From an uncultured bacterium (GTDB taxonomy: Bacteria; Muiribacteriota; Ozemobacteria; Ozemobacterales; Ozemobacteraceae): a DNA stretch of 38,373 nt. The stretch spans positions 1-38,373 of the forward strand of contig CAMJNS010000013.1 in the NCBI GenBank assembly GCA_946407375.1, given 5' to 3'. A model generated the notes under the pieces. The model worked only from the letters and a program-made list of their open reading frames with translations, was not told the DNA's origin and did no database searches. Of this stretch, positions 14,609 to 22,253 are shown piece after piece. The translations under genes were made by a program, and so were the position numbers. The stretch's first letter is position 1. Every line of letters starts with the position of its first letter.

Positions 14609-16933
14609 TTAGAAGAGGTTCTTTAATGATTTAATAACTTGGGTTGAGTCTTCTTCTGGGGAGATTGCAATATCTAGTTGTAGAGGCAAATCTGACTTAG
14701 AAATTTTCGACGGCTTTTTTTCTAAGAACATAGCAGTTATATTGTTGCCTATAGGTAGTGTGAAAAATTTATCTTTGTGTGAATTTGTAACAATTTGTTC
14801 ATTTTTAACACCAGGGTTGAATCTAGTATAAGAAACAAGAGGATTCCAAGCTATAGAGGAAGAATAGACATTAATATTTTCTGAAATTCCTTCTTTTTTA
14901 GATTCTTTTGAAAAAACTGCATCTAAGCCCTTTGCCCGAACAAAGTTCAAAGAATTGCGGTTGGCAATGTTAAAGCACCAATCTAATTCAAAACTTAGTT
15001 GAGGTAATAATTTTGCAAGTTTAAAGGCTTCCCAGCCGAAGCAAAGGAATTTGCCTTCTTTTAGAGATTTAAGTTGATCAAAAATATCTTTAAATTGTTT
15101 ATAGTTAAGAACAGGAGGTAACCAAAAGGATATTTTTTTGTCTTTTTGATTAGAAACAAGGTTTCTTTGTGACCAGGGTACAACAAAAGAATCAGCTTTA
15201 AGATTGTTAATCAAAAATTCAACTTGGTTCCAGAATCGTAATCTTAATCCCGTCGAAGACTGTCTAAAGGGGTCTTTATCAGTCTTTGCGAGCCCTAGAA
15301 CCTTCTCAAGAGCAGATCTTCCCCCTTTTGGGGGAAGTGGATTTGGCGAAGCCAAAGACGTTAGGGGCTGAAAAGCGAAGCTTTTCGGTGGGGGAGGTGA
15401 ATTGCGTAGCGAAACTGAGGGGGCTGACTGCGTAGCAGTCGGAGGTGAATCAATAGATAAAGATTTTTTGTTGTCAACCTTCTTTAACTCTTCCCCAAGT
15501 CTTCTTTTCAACAACTTCAAAGAAGAGGCACTGATAAAAAGCTTAGAATCTAAGTGGTCAAAGTTGTGAGAATTTATTTTGTATTCTTCGCCTATTGCAG
15601 CAAATTTTTCTTGCAATGGTCCTTCTTCTAATCCTTTTTGGTTAGCTTTCTTTAATAATTCTTCTGTTTCTAAATGGATACTTTGTTCATTTATAGTGGT
15701 ATTAATACAAAGAGGAGTATTCTCTTTCCCAGACCAGGCTAAATTAATTGGTATTCTTTCTAAAGATTTATCCCAAAGAGATTTCCAGCTTTCATCATCA
15801 TTTTTAGAAGTCCTTCTGAGTTCTGTGTTTGTTAAAATTTTATTAGGTAAACCTCTTACCCAGATTTTATTTTTTCTTTTGGGGTCATTTTTTACAAAGG
15901 TAATTATAGAACCTTCTTTTTCGTTATTTGCGTTAAACCAGAACAAACCATCGCCTTGATTTATATTGTCTTTTAGATCTATTTCTACTAAGCCATTTGA
16001 AATATTTCCTGTAGTAATTCCTACAATATAGCCTTCTCTACCTTGATTTCTACCTGTTTTCCATTCAGAAGGTTTTTGTATTCCATAAAAGAATCCATTA
16101 GATGAAGCTCTAGAAAAAACTTCATCTAAGTTCTTATTCTCAGATTCTTTTTTCCCATCAATAGCTTCTCTGTAAGCTTTTACAACTTGATAAACGTATT
16201 CTGGGCTTTTCATTCTTCCTTCGATTTTAAGGGAAGTTACACCGGTTTCTATTAAGCTATTAATATCGCCAATTAGTCTTAAATCTTTGGGGCTGAAAAT
16301 AGGACTAAGCTTTTTTGATTCACCTAAAGAATATTCTTTGCGGCAAGGTTGGGCACAGGTTCCGCGATTGCCTGAACGCGGTCCAAGAGAGCAGCTCCAA
16401 AAACATCTGCCAGAAATAGAGTAACACATTGCTCCATGAACAAAGACTTCTATTTCAAAGGGACTCTTTTTTACTATTTCAGCTATTTCATTTTTTGATG
16501 TTTCCCTAGGCAATATAATGCGAGTAAAGCCGAGTTCTTTTAATTCTTCTACGCCTCCTTGCCCGAACCAAGCGCCTTGAGTGCTTAAGTGCAATGGAAT
16601 TTTGCTATTTCTTTTGCGTAATTCAACTGCTATACCTATATCTTGAATAATAAGAGAATCTGGTTGTAGGCTTTCTAAAAAATCTAGGGTTTTGCAAAGA
16701 AGAGGCCATTCATGCTCAAAAACAATAGTATTTAAAGTTATGTATAGTTTTGTATTTGAAGCTTTTGTAACTCTTCTTGCCCAGAGTAATCCTTCTTCAT
16801 TAAAATTTGAAGCAAAGGCTCTGGCACCGAAATGTTTTCCCGCAAGATAAACAGCATCGGCACCCGCAAGAATAGCTGCTTTCAAACAATCTTCACTTCC
16901 TGCTGGAGCTAGAAGTTCAGGCTTTTTTATCAC
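14609..16933 (-). CDS. Peptidase U32 family protein with DUF3656-like C-terminus (RlhA-like), carrying a repeat insertion
   Basis: This 774-residue protein opens with KPELLAPAGSEDCLKAAILA, typical of U32. The signature HGAMCYSISGRCFWSC (167-181) is followed by GTCAQPCRKEY. C170, C177, C193 and C197 are candidates for the Fe-S cluster site found in RlhA and TrhP. The long C-terminal part fits RlhA, which hydroxylates a cytidine in 23S rRNA using prephenate-derived chemistry; the exact role here is inferred from family. Residues 496-562 are Pro/Ser-rich, unlike the rest, and are translated palindromic repeat DNA inserted in frame between two normal segments (ending VDNKKSLSID and resuming LRLRFWNQVEF). 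Without it the protein would be about 707 residues, nearer the family's usual 650. The domain split suggests the insertion falls in a tolerant linker. aroQ lies 4 bp upstream. Confidence 0.85.
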   Translation of the reverse strand: MIKKPELLAPAGSEDCLKAAILAGADAVYLAGKHFGARAFASNFNEEGLLWARRVTKASNTKLYITLNTIVFEHEWPLLCKTLDFLESLQPDSLIIQDIGIAVELRKRNSKIPLHLSTQGAWFGQGGVEELKELGFTRIILPRETSKNEIAEIVKKSPFEIEVFVHGAMCYSISGRCFWSCSLGPRSGNRGTCAQPCRKEYSLGESKKLSPIFSPKDLRLIGDINSLIETGVTSLKIEGRMKSPEYVYQVVKAYREAIDGKKESENKNLDEVFSRASSNGFFYGIQKPSEWKTGRNQGREGYIVGITTGNISNGLVEIDLKDNINQGDGLFWFNANNEKEGSIITFVKNDPKRKNKIWVRGLPNKILTNTELRRTSKNDDESWKSLWDKSLERIPINLAWSGKENTPLCINTTINEQSIHLETEELLKKANQKGLEEGPLQEKFAAIGEEYKINSHNFDHLDSKLFISASSLKLLKRRLGEELKKVDNKKSLSIDSPPTATQSAPSVSLRNSPPPPKSFAFQPLTSLASPNPLPPKGGRSALEKVLGLAKTDKDPFRQSSTGLRLRFWNQVEFLINNLKADSFVVPWSQRNLVSNQKDKKISFWLPPVLNYKQFKDIFDQLKSLKEGKFLCFGWEAFKLAKLLPQLSFELDWCFNIANRNSLNFVRAKGLDAVFSKESKKEGISENINVYSSSIAWNPLVSYTRFNPGVKNEQIVTNSHKDKFFTLPIGNNITAMFLEKKPSKISKSDLPLQLDIAISPEEDSTQVIKSLKNLF
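15246..15448 (-). repeat. Palindromic repeat inserted in frame in the U32 gene
   Basis: About 200 bp of relatively GC-rich sequence is made of short hairpins: GACTGCGTAGCAGTC (15426-15440), AAAAGCGAAGCTTTT, TTTGGCGAAGCCAAA and CTTCCCCCTTTTGGGGGAAG. AAGGGGTCTT at 15267-15276 is the same terminus that ends the R1 elements. The insert keeps the reading frame and has no stop on the coding strand. The boundaries are estimates from where the protein composition changes. Confidence 0.75.
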
Positions 16934-16937
16934 GGTT

Positions 16938-17360
16938 TTATTCTCTTTCGATAAACCAGGTTAAAGCTAAATGATAGACTTCTGAACCAAGACCGACAAT
17001 TACTCCTTTAGCTATAGGACTAATGTAAGAGTGATGTCTGAATTCTTCTCGAGCATAAATATTGCTTATATGGACTTCGATGACTTCAGCTTCAATAGCT
17101 AATATGCAGTCTCTTAATGCAATGCTTGTGTGGGCTAATGCTCCGGGATTAATTATAACTTTTGAACCTTTGGGCAGTTCTTGTAAAAAGTCTATTATAG
17201 CTCCTTCTGAATTGCTCTGAAAGAATTTGATTTCTTCGTTGTTAGCGAAAGCTGTTTCTTCCAAGTCCCTGTTAATATCTTTTAATGTTAGATTCCCATA
17301 AATGCTGGGTTCTCTTTTGCCAAGGAGATTAAGGTTTGGTCCATTAACTACGTATATCAT
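16938..17360 (-). CDS. aroQ: Type II 3-dehydroquinate dehydratase
   Basis: This 140-residue cytosolic enzyme of the shikimate pathway converts 3-dehydroquinate to 3-dehydroshikimate. All family motifs are present: NGPNLNLLGKREPSIYG with active-site Arg16 and Tyr21, NPGALAHTSIALRD (71-84), and VHISNIYAREEFRHHS with catalytic His97. The NPGA-Y-THTS of most members is NPGALAHTS here, a mild variation. It overlaps the 3' end of the upstream gene by 17 bp and is followed 4 bp later by the U32 gene, so the three are probably one transcript. Confidence 0.95.
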   Translation of the reverse strand: MIYVVNGPNLNLLGKREPSIYGNLTLKDINRDLEETAFANNEEIKFFQSNSEGAIIDFLQELPKGSKVIINPGALAHTSIALRDCILAIEAEVIEVHISNIYAREEFRHHSYISPIAKGVIVGLGSEVYHLALTWFIERE

Positions 17361-18492
17361 TGTTTTCGCCTTTATTATCTTTTAAGAAAAGTATATCTAG
17401 AAGAGCATAGGAGCTCTTTAAAAATGTTAGAAATTCAGAAGCGGTTCTTAAAGTAAAAAGTCTTGTAAAAAATCTATTTCTTGTTCCCCAAAAGCGTTGC
17501 ATAAATACTTTAAGTTCGTGATTTTTCCAAAGATAATCATCTCTAATAATGACGTGATCAATGTATTTGCAAATTGAAAGGGGACCACCTGCTTCAACCC
17601 AGGAATGGCTAACTAATAGGCAAGCTTCTGCTCCTGTAGCCTTTATGCATTTTAATTTATTACAAACTTCTTCAGCTTTATTAGCTTTTGGTTCATAAAG
17701 CCATATTCTCTTTATAGGAATCAATATATCAGAGTAATTTACTGCTTCATCGCTTAAAAAAGAGATACTTAAATCTATTTTTAGTTTATTTAATATATTG
17801 CGAAGTTGATTAATTTCATCTACTGACCATTTGGAAGGGTTGAAATGAAATGAATCGAAACCAGATTTTGTTAACCATTCCAACATATTGCTTATCCATT
17901 CGATTCCAGGGTATGAAAAGAATGAAGTTGTAAACTCATTTAAACCTAGCCAGGGTTGCCAAATTTCTAGATTATGAATGCTTAACCATTTTTCTGGTAG
18001 CATATTGTAACCTACATCAATTAAAGGTTCTTGTGGAATATCTAATAATGAAACTAAGTCATTTTTCATTTGGTCGCAATAACCTTGAAGTTCGATGCCT
18101 CTAAGAAGGTTTAAAATAGCTGATTTGCCTGTTCCATAAATTACAAAATCAAATTCTTTTGTAAAATCAGATTTTATAAAATTGCAGCCTATTCTGGCAT
18201 TAGGAAAATAATTATGTATCTCTGTAATTATTGATTTAACATCTTCTATATCAGGTTCTTCGGCTAATCTGCATATTATTGTTTTAATAGAAGAAGAATC
18301 ATAAAGAGTGAAAATATCTTTTATTTGAGATGGAGGAACGTCTATAAGACCAATTTTATCTGGTTCAATAGCTTTCAAAGAGTATAAACCTATTGGAGCA
18401 GATCTGTATATGGAGTGTTTCCAAGAAACTTTGTTCTTTATGGAAACACCAGCCATCTCGATTAAAAGTATGTCATTCTTAACTTTGTTCAT
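17344..18492 (-). CDS. B12-binding/radical-SAM-like protein lacking the Fe-S cysteines
   Basis: The 382-residue protein is not firmly recognised. The N-terminal half reads like the cobalamin-binding-like domain that precedes radical SAM domains (IYRSAPIGLYSLKAI, then FDFVIYGTGKSAILNLLRGI, similar to the usual D-x-V-x-G-x-G-E segment). An LPxxW linker and a TIM-barrel-like region follow. The CxxxCxxC motif expected after the linker is absent: the segment around EFTTSFFSYPGIEWIS has no cysteine. A catalytic SAM role is therefore unlikely. The open frame extends to a GTG at 18543 inside a terminator hairpin; ATG 18492 is chosen. It overlaps aroQ by 17 bp. The domain call is inference from pattern, and a unique family remains possible. 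Confidence 0.5.
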   Translation of the reverse strand: MNKVKNDILLIEMAGVSIKNKVSWKHSIYRSAPIGLYSLKAIEPDKIGLIDVPPSQIKDIFTLYDSSSIKTIICRLAEEPDIEDVKSIITEIHNYFPNARIGCNFIKSDFTKEFDFVIYGTGKSAILNLLRGIELQGYCDQMKNDLVSLLDIPQEPLIDVGYNMLPEKWLSIHNLEIWQPWLGLNEFTTSFFSYPGIEWISNMLEWLTKSGFDSFHFNPSKWSVDEINQLRNILNKLKIDLSISFLSDEAVNYSDILIPIKRIWLYEPKANKAEEVCNKLKCIKATGAEACLLVSHSWVEAGGPLSICKYIDHVIIRDDYLWKNHELKVFMQRFWGTRNRFFTRLFTLRTASEFLTFLKSSYALLDILFLKDNKGENNDIRS

Positions 18493-18532
18493 AATACTGA
18501 TGTTATCACGAATAAGTGTTTGCCTCAAGGGC

Positions 18533-18570
18533 AAAAAAAACACGCTTGATTATACAAGCGTGTTTTTTTT
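18533..18570 (-). terminator. Strong terminator after the universal stress protein gene
   Basis: A 16-bp perfect stem (18533-18548 with 18555-18570) with 6-nt loop and flanking A8/T8 runs lies 15 bp beyond the usp stop on the - strand. It isolates the usp transcript from the downstream radical-SAM-like/aroQ/U32 genes, whose promoter must then lie in the short 18493-18532 region or act through readthrough. Confidence 0.9.
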
Positions 18571-18585
18571 GAGATTTAATTTAAG

Positions 18586-19038
18586 TTATTCTTTTATGAA
18601 TCCAAAACCTTCTGGCTTAACGGTTAATACTGCACAAGGTGCTTTTCTTGCAACTTCATATGTGGTTCCGCCGAGCCAAGATTCGATAAACCCTGTGGTG
18701 CCATTGGTACCCATAATAATAAGATCTATATTATTTTCCTTTGAGTAGTTAAGGATGGTTTCATAGGTTAAACCACCTTCTACACGCTTTATAATGTCTA
18801 AATCTTTATATTTTTCAGGTATAAATTCATTTAGCCTTTTCAGGTTTTCTTTTCGCCAGCTTTCTTTTGTATTCAAAGGGTCTCCACCGATATTAGCAGA
18901 AAGAGATTCTTCTTCGATTACACAGAGTAAATGAAGTTGAGCACCAAAATCAGCAGCAAAAGCTGCTGCGTAGTCTAGAGCGGTTTTAGAACCCATAGAA
19001 AAATCAACAGGAACGAGTATACTTTTTAAATTAATCAT
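18586..19038 (-). CDS. Universal stress protein (UspA family)
   Basis: The protein is 150 residues and forms a single Usp domain. It has the N-terminal strand KSILVPVDFS with Asp12, and the C-terminal ATP-binding pattern G-x2-G-x9-G-T in MGTNGTTGFIESWLGGTT followed by APCAVLTVKP. The ATP-binding subgroup is therefore likely. Usp proteins help cells survive starvation and other stress; the specific role is unknown. It starts 17 bp after the propeller gene stop, behind AGAAGG, and the two appear to share the promoter at 19969-19997. Confidence 0.93.
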   Translation of the reverse strand: MINLKSILVPVDFSMGSKTALDYAAAFAADFGAQLHLLCVIEEESLSANIGGDPLNTKESWRKENLKRLNEFIPEKYKDLDIIKRVEGGLTYETILNYSKENNIDLIIMGTNGTTGFIESWLGGTTYEVARKAPCAVLTVKPEGFGFIKE

Positions 19039-19055
19039 ATGAACCTTCTATCAAA

Positions 19056-19913
19056 TTATTTTGTCCAGTATGGAGTGCTACCAGTACCTATTTTTTTAGT
19101 ATTTTTACCTTCAATATCGCTAACTACGATATTTTCACCATCCTGGAAAACAATAGAATTATCATCTGGTGAGAAGCTTGGGTGTGTGCCAACCAGCATA
19201 GGTCTTACAAGAGCAAGATTATCTCTCTTTTCGCCTACGCCAAGAATTTCTATTTCATTGTTTTGTCCATAGCGATTGGTGTAGTAAACAACTTTTAAAT
19301 TGTCATTAGAGAACATTGGGAAAGCTTCATTGATTTTTTCGGTTTGGGTTGCTCTAATTATTCCCTGTGCATAACAAGAAATTAAATAGAGATCTAAGCT
19401 TCCATCTTCTGTGAAGACTGAAGCAGCGATCCATTCACCATCTGGTGACCAGTTAGCAGAAACAACTTTTAGGGATTGAGAAATTTTAGTAGCTTCTTTC
19501 TTAGCGATATTATACATATAAAGAGAAGCGTTTTCATCAGTAGTAGTATAAAGGAAAGATTTTCCGTCAGGAGAAAAATCTTCAAAAGCAGCGTTGGTTA
19601 GAATCTTTTTTAGTTGATCACCATTTTTATTTAAAATATAGATTTCTGAAACCATATTTTCTGTCTGATTAGTAAAGGCTATCCAACCACTTTTATTGTT
19701 ATATTTAGGAAGAATTATATTAAATAAAGATGGAGTCAAACGTTTTTTATCTGTGCCGTCTGGGTTCATAACAGATAAATAAGTTGAACCAGTTTTTTCT
19801 TTTTCTACAAACAAAATCTTATTTGAAAGATTATTGTTATCTGCAGCATTAACAGAAACTGCAAAAAATAAAGCAAATGCAACAAGTGTAATTGTTTTTA
19901 ACAGGTTTTTCAT
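19056..19913 (-). CDS. Secreted TolB-like beta-propeller (PD40 repeat) protein
   Basis: The 285-residue protein has a signal peptide (about 1-23; hydrophobic LVAFALFFAVSVNA with an AxA-type end). The rest is WD40-like/PD40 repeats: MNPDGTDKKRLT, LNKNGDQLKKIL, FSPDGKSFLYTT, WSPDGEWIAASV, FSNDNLKVVYYT, FSPDDNSIVFQD and DIEGKNTKKI. These mark a six-bladed propeller similar to the C-terminal domain of TolB. The N-terminal TolB domain is missing and no tol/pal genes are nearby, so it should not be called TolB. A periplasmic binding or scaffolding role is a guess. Confidence 0.85.
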   Translation of the reverse strand: MKNLLKTITLVAFALFFAVSVNAADNNNLSNKILFVEKEKTGSTYLSVMNPDGTDKKRLTPSLFNIILPKYNNKSGWIAFTNQTENMVSEIYILNKNGDQLKKILTNAAFEDFSPDGKSFLYTTTDENASLYMYNIAKKEATKISQSLKVVSANWSPDGEWIAASVFTEDGSLDLYLISCYAQGIIRATQTEKINEAFPMFSNDNLKVVYYTNRYGQNNEIEILGVGEKRDNLALVRPMLVGTHPSFSPDDNSIVFQDGENIVVSDIEGKNTKKIGTGSTPYWTK

Positions 19914-19941
19914 TAATTTGTCTCTCCCTCGCTAAAAATAA

Positions 19942-19966
19942 AGGTCAGGATATTTACTCCTGACCT
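19942..19966 (-). terminator. Hairpin downstream of LysM gene: terminator or operator
   Basis: A 9-bp stem (AGGTCAGGA, 19942-19950, with TCCTGACCT, 19958-19966) is followed on the - strand by TTATTTTT. It can end the LysM transcript. It also overlaps the predicted start point (about 19962) of the next promoter, so it could instead be an operator palindrome or a 5' stabilising hairpin. Confidence 0.6.
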
Positions 19967-19968
19967 CA

Positions 19969-19997
19969 ATTATAAACCAAATATACAGAGGTGTAAA
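19969..19997 (-). promoter_or_regulatory. Sigma-70-type promoter for propeller-usp pair
   Basis: Read on the - strand, TTTACA (19997-19992) and TATAAT (19974-19969) are 17 bp apart: five of six and six of six consensus matches. It leads into the propeller gene after a leader of about 50 nt. Confidence 0.7.
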
Positions 19998-20032
19998 ACT
20001 TTTTTTCTAAATTGTTTTATAGAAAAAAGAGT

Positions 20033-21703
20033 TTAATATCTTCCACCACCACCGTGGCTATGACCATAAGGTCTTCCACCATGTCTTCCTCTTTCAAAGC
20101 CATCTTTGAAATCATCACCGGTTTGTCTAATACCATCTCTGATTTCTTCGCCAGCTTCTTTGAAATCTTCACCAGCTTGTTTGAAACCATCTTCGATTTC
20201 TTTGCCAGTTCTTTCTGCTTCACGTTTAATTTCTTTACCAGTTTCTTGAACGGCATCACCTAATTCTTTTACTGATCTATTAACATCTCTTCCTAAATCA
20301 TCGAAAGCTTTGAATAGATTGCCTAATGATTCGCCAAGTTCACTAGCTGGATTATTTCTATTGTTTCTATTGTTTCTATTGTTTCTATTGTCTCTGTTGT
20401 CTCTATTTGGGTTTTTAGGATCAACAATTAGACCAGTGTAGTGTTTACCATCAACGCTACCATTGTTTCTGTTATTGTTTGGATTCTTTGGATCAACAAT
20501 TAGACCAGTGTAATGTTTACCATCTACACTACCATCAGTTTTTGTAGAAGTAGTGGTTCTTGTAGAAGTAGAAGTTGATGTTTTTGTAGAAGTTGTGGTA
20601 TTAGTCTTGTTTTTATTGTTATTCAAATACCAATTTTCTATTCTTTGAGCATTTTCATCAACTTTTCTGTCTGTAGAGGTAGAAGTAGAAGTTGAGGTTG
20701 ACGTAGAATTATTCTTTTCATTCTTCTGTCTTTCTTTTAATTCTTGCTTTTCTTCTTTTTGTCTATCTCTTAAATCTCTTCTTTCATCTTTTTGCTGTTG
20801 TCTTAAATCTCTTCTTTCTTCTCTTTGCTGTTGTCTTAAGTCTCTTTTTTCTTCTCTTTGTTGTTGTCTTAATTCTTTTTCTTCTTGTTTAGCTAATTTT
20901 TTGTCAAGTTTTCTGATTTGACTGTCAGTAAGAGGTTTATTCTTTGAATTAACAAGTTCAACTTCACCTTTTTCGTTAATTCTATAAGTGTAACCAACAG
21001 GAGGATTCATAGCCATCCAGTCTTCTTCAGTCATATAACCGTTCTTGATTAAGAATTTAATACTATAAGTATTTAAATCAGAAATGCGCATACCTATTTT
21101 CTTAAGGTCTTCATTACATTTTTTTACGCATTCTCTGAGTTTTTCTACTTTTTGTTGTGTAGTCCATTTTGGAACTTCAGTTTCTTTTACATCTTTACTA
21201 TCAGTAGAATTGTCTTTAACATCTACTTTTTTAGTATCTTTTTCGTCTGTAACTTTAGTTGTATCAGTAGCAACTTTTGGGGTTTCTTCTTCATCTAATT
21301 CAACTTTTAAATTCCAACCAGTATGAATTAGACTTGGGTTTTTTTGTAAAGACGGATAATCGTTTTTATTTGTTTCTACAAGTTCTCTCCATCTATTCCC
21401 ATCTCCGAGATATTGTTGAGCAATACGCCAAAGACAATCACCGCTTTTAACATTATAAACAATTACTTTTTTCTTAGGTTTTTGTGGTTCTTCTTTTTTT
21501 TCGCTATCTTCGTCTTTTGATTTTGTTTGTTTTACTTCTGCTTTGTCTTTAGATGCTTCTTGTTTATCTTTTGCATCAGAAATTGTTACTTTAGCAGAGT
21601 TATTTTTATTGACACTCATTGGGTCATTTTTTGCATTGATTACATTGGTTGGACCCAACAAAAGACCGACCATTAAAAGTAAATATAAACACTTTTGTTT
21701 CAT
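20033..21703 (-). CDS. Secreted LysM protein with low-complexity repeats
   Basis: The 556-residue protein has a signal peptide (MKQKCLYLLLMVGLLLGPTNVINA). A charged linker leads to one LysM domain (IVYNVKSGDCLWRIAQQYLG...WRELVETNK), which binds peptidoglycan-type glycans. After that come several repeat zones: tandem RDLRQQQREE-like coiled coil; (ST)n; two copies of SVDGKHYTGLIVDPKNPN; an NRNNRNN run encoded by 9-bp repeats; 11-residue LEA-like amphipathic repeats (GKEIEDGFKQAGEDFKEAG); and a His/Gly/Arg-rich tail (GRHGGRPYGHSHGGGGRY). ATG 21703 follows AGAGG and starts the signal peptide exactly; the frame upstream is not needed. The layout suggests a wall-anchored extended protein with a possible metal-binding tail; function is unknown. 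Confidence 0.85.
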   Translation of the reverse strand: MKQKCLYLLLMVGLLLGPTNVINAKNDPMSVNKNNSAKVTISDAKDKQEASKDKAEVKQTKSKDEDSEKKEEPQKPKKKVIVYNVKSGDCLWRIAQQYLGDGNRWRELVETNKNDYPSLQKNPSLIHTGWNLKVELDEEETPKVATDTTKVTDEKDTKKVDVKDNSTDSKDVKETEVPKWTTQQKVEKLRECVKKCNEDLKKIGMRISDLNTYSIKFLIKNGYMTEEDWMAMNPPVGYTYRINEKGEVELVNSKNKPLTDSQIRKLDKKLAKQEEKELRQQQREEKRDLRQQQREERRDLRQQQKDERRDLRDRQKEEKQELKERQKNEKNNSTSTSTSTSTSTDRKVDENAQRIENWYLNNNKNKTNTTTSTKTSTSTSTRTTTSTKTDGSVDGKHYTGLIVDPKNPNNNRNNGSVDGKHYTGLIVDPKNPNRDNRDNRNNRNNRNNRNNPASELGESLGNLFKAFDDLGRDVNRSVKELGDAVQETGKEIKREAERTGKEIEDGFKQAGEDFKEAGEEIRDGIRQTGDDFKDGFERGRHGGRPYGHSHGGGGRY

Positions 21704-21829
21704 ACTTATACCTCTTATATATATTTTGGTTAGTACCATTAATTATAATGATTTTTATAATGTACCGATAGAGGAAAATAGAAAATTTTAAACATATTAC
21801 TTATTTAAAAAATTTCTATTTGTTGTTAA

Positions 21830-22180
21830 TCAGGCTGCTTTTTTGGTATCTGACTTTGACTCTGTATTTGTTGTTTTTGATGAATTATTATTTTCTTGTT
21901 TTTGTGGTTTTGAGTCTTTTTCTTTTTTTTCTGAAGTTTTATTATCAGTTGCTTTCGTGTTTTCTTGTTTTTCTTCTTTCTTTTCTGCTTCAAGATAACC
22001 AGAATCACGATAGTCAGTTGAATAAAAACCAGAACCTTTAAATATTACCGAGCTTGCAGATAAGAGCTTGGTGCCAACTGCACCACAGACAGGGCAATAT
22101 TGCGGATCTGTGCAACTCATGGAATGAAAAGAATCAAAAACCTTTTCACACTTGGTACACCGATAACTGTAGGTAGGCAT
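21830..22180 (-). CDS. FmdB-family zinc ribbon protein
   Basis: The 116-residue protein starts MPTYSYRCTKCEKVF and has CxxC pairs C8/C11 and C29/C32 (CPVCG), the zinc ribbon of the FmdB/CxxC_CxxC_SSSS family. SSVIFKGSGFYSTDYR follows, the usual family ending of the core. The last 45 residues are a Lys/Glu/Ser/Asn-rich disordered tail. The family is small and of uncertain role, often called a putative regulator. Start ATG 22180 follows GAAGGG. The gene may be cotranscribed with the methyltransferase upstream (74 bp gap). Confidence 0.88.
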   Translation of the reverse strand: MPTYSYRCTKCEKVFDSFHSMSCTDPQYCPVCGAVGTKLLSASSVIFKGSGFYSTDYRDSGYLEAEKKEEKQENTKATDNKTSEKKEKDSKPQKQENNNSSKTTNTESKSDTKKAA

Positions 22181-22253
22181 ATTAACATCCCTTCTAGCAA
22201 CATTGCATTAATATTTTACCGATTTTTTCGGCTAGTTTGTGTAGCAAAGATTA

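Noticed and set aside
18493..18543. GTG start of the radical-SAM-like gene
   Set aside because: It lies inside the T-run of the usp terminator hairpin, so ATG 18492 is far more likely.
19056..19913. TolB of the Tol-Pal system
   Set aside because: The propeller is present but the N-terminal TolB domain and all other tol/pal genes are missing.
20355..20400. Non-coding minisatellite
   Set aside because: The 9-bp repeats keep the LysM protein frame (NRN triplets) and belong to the coding sequence.
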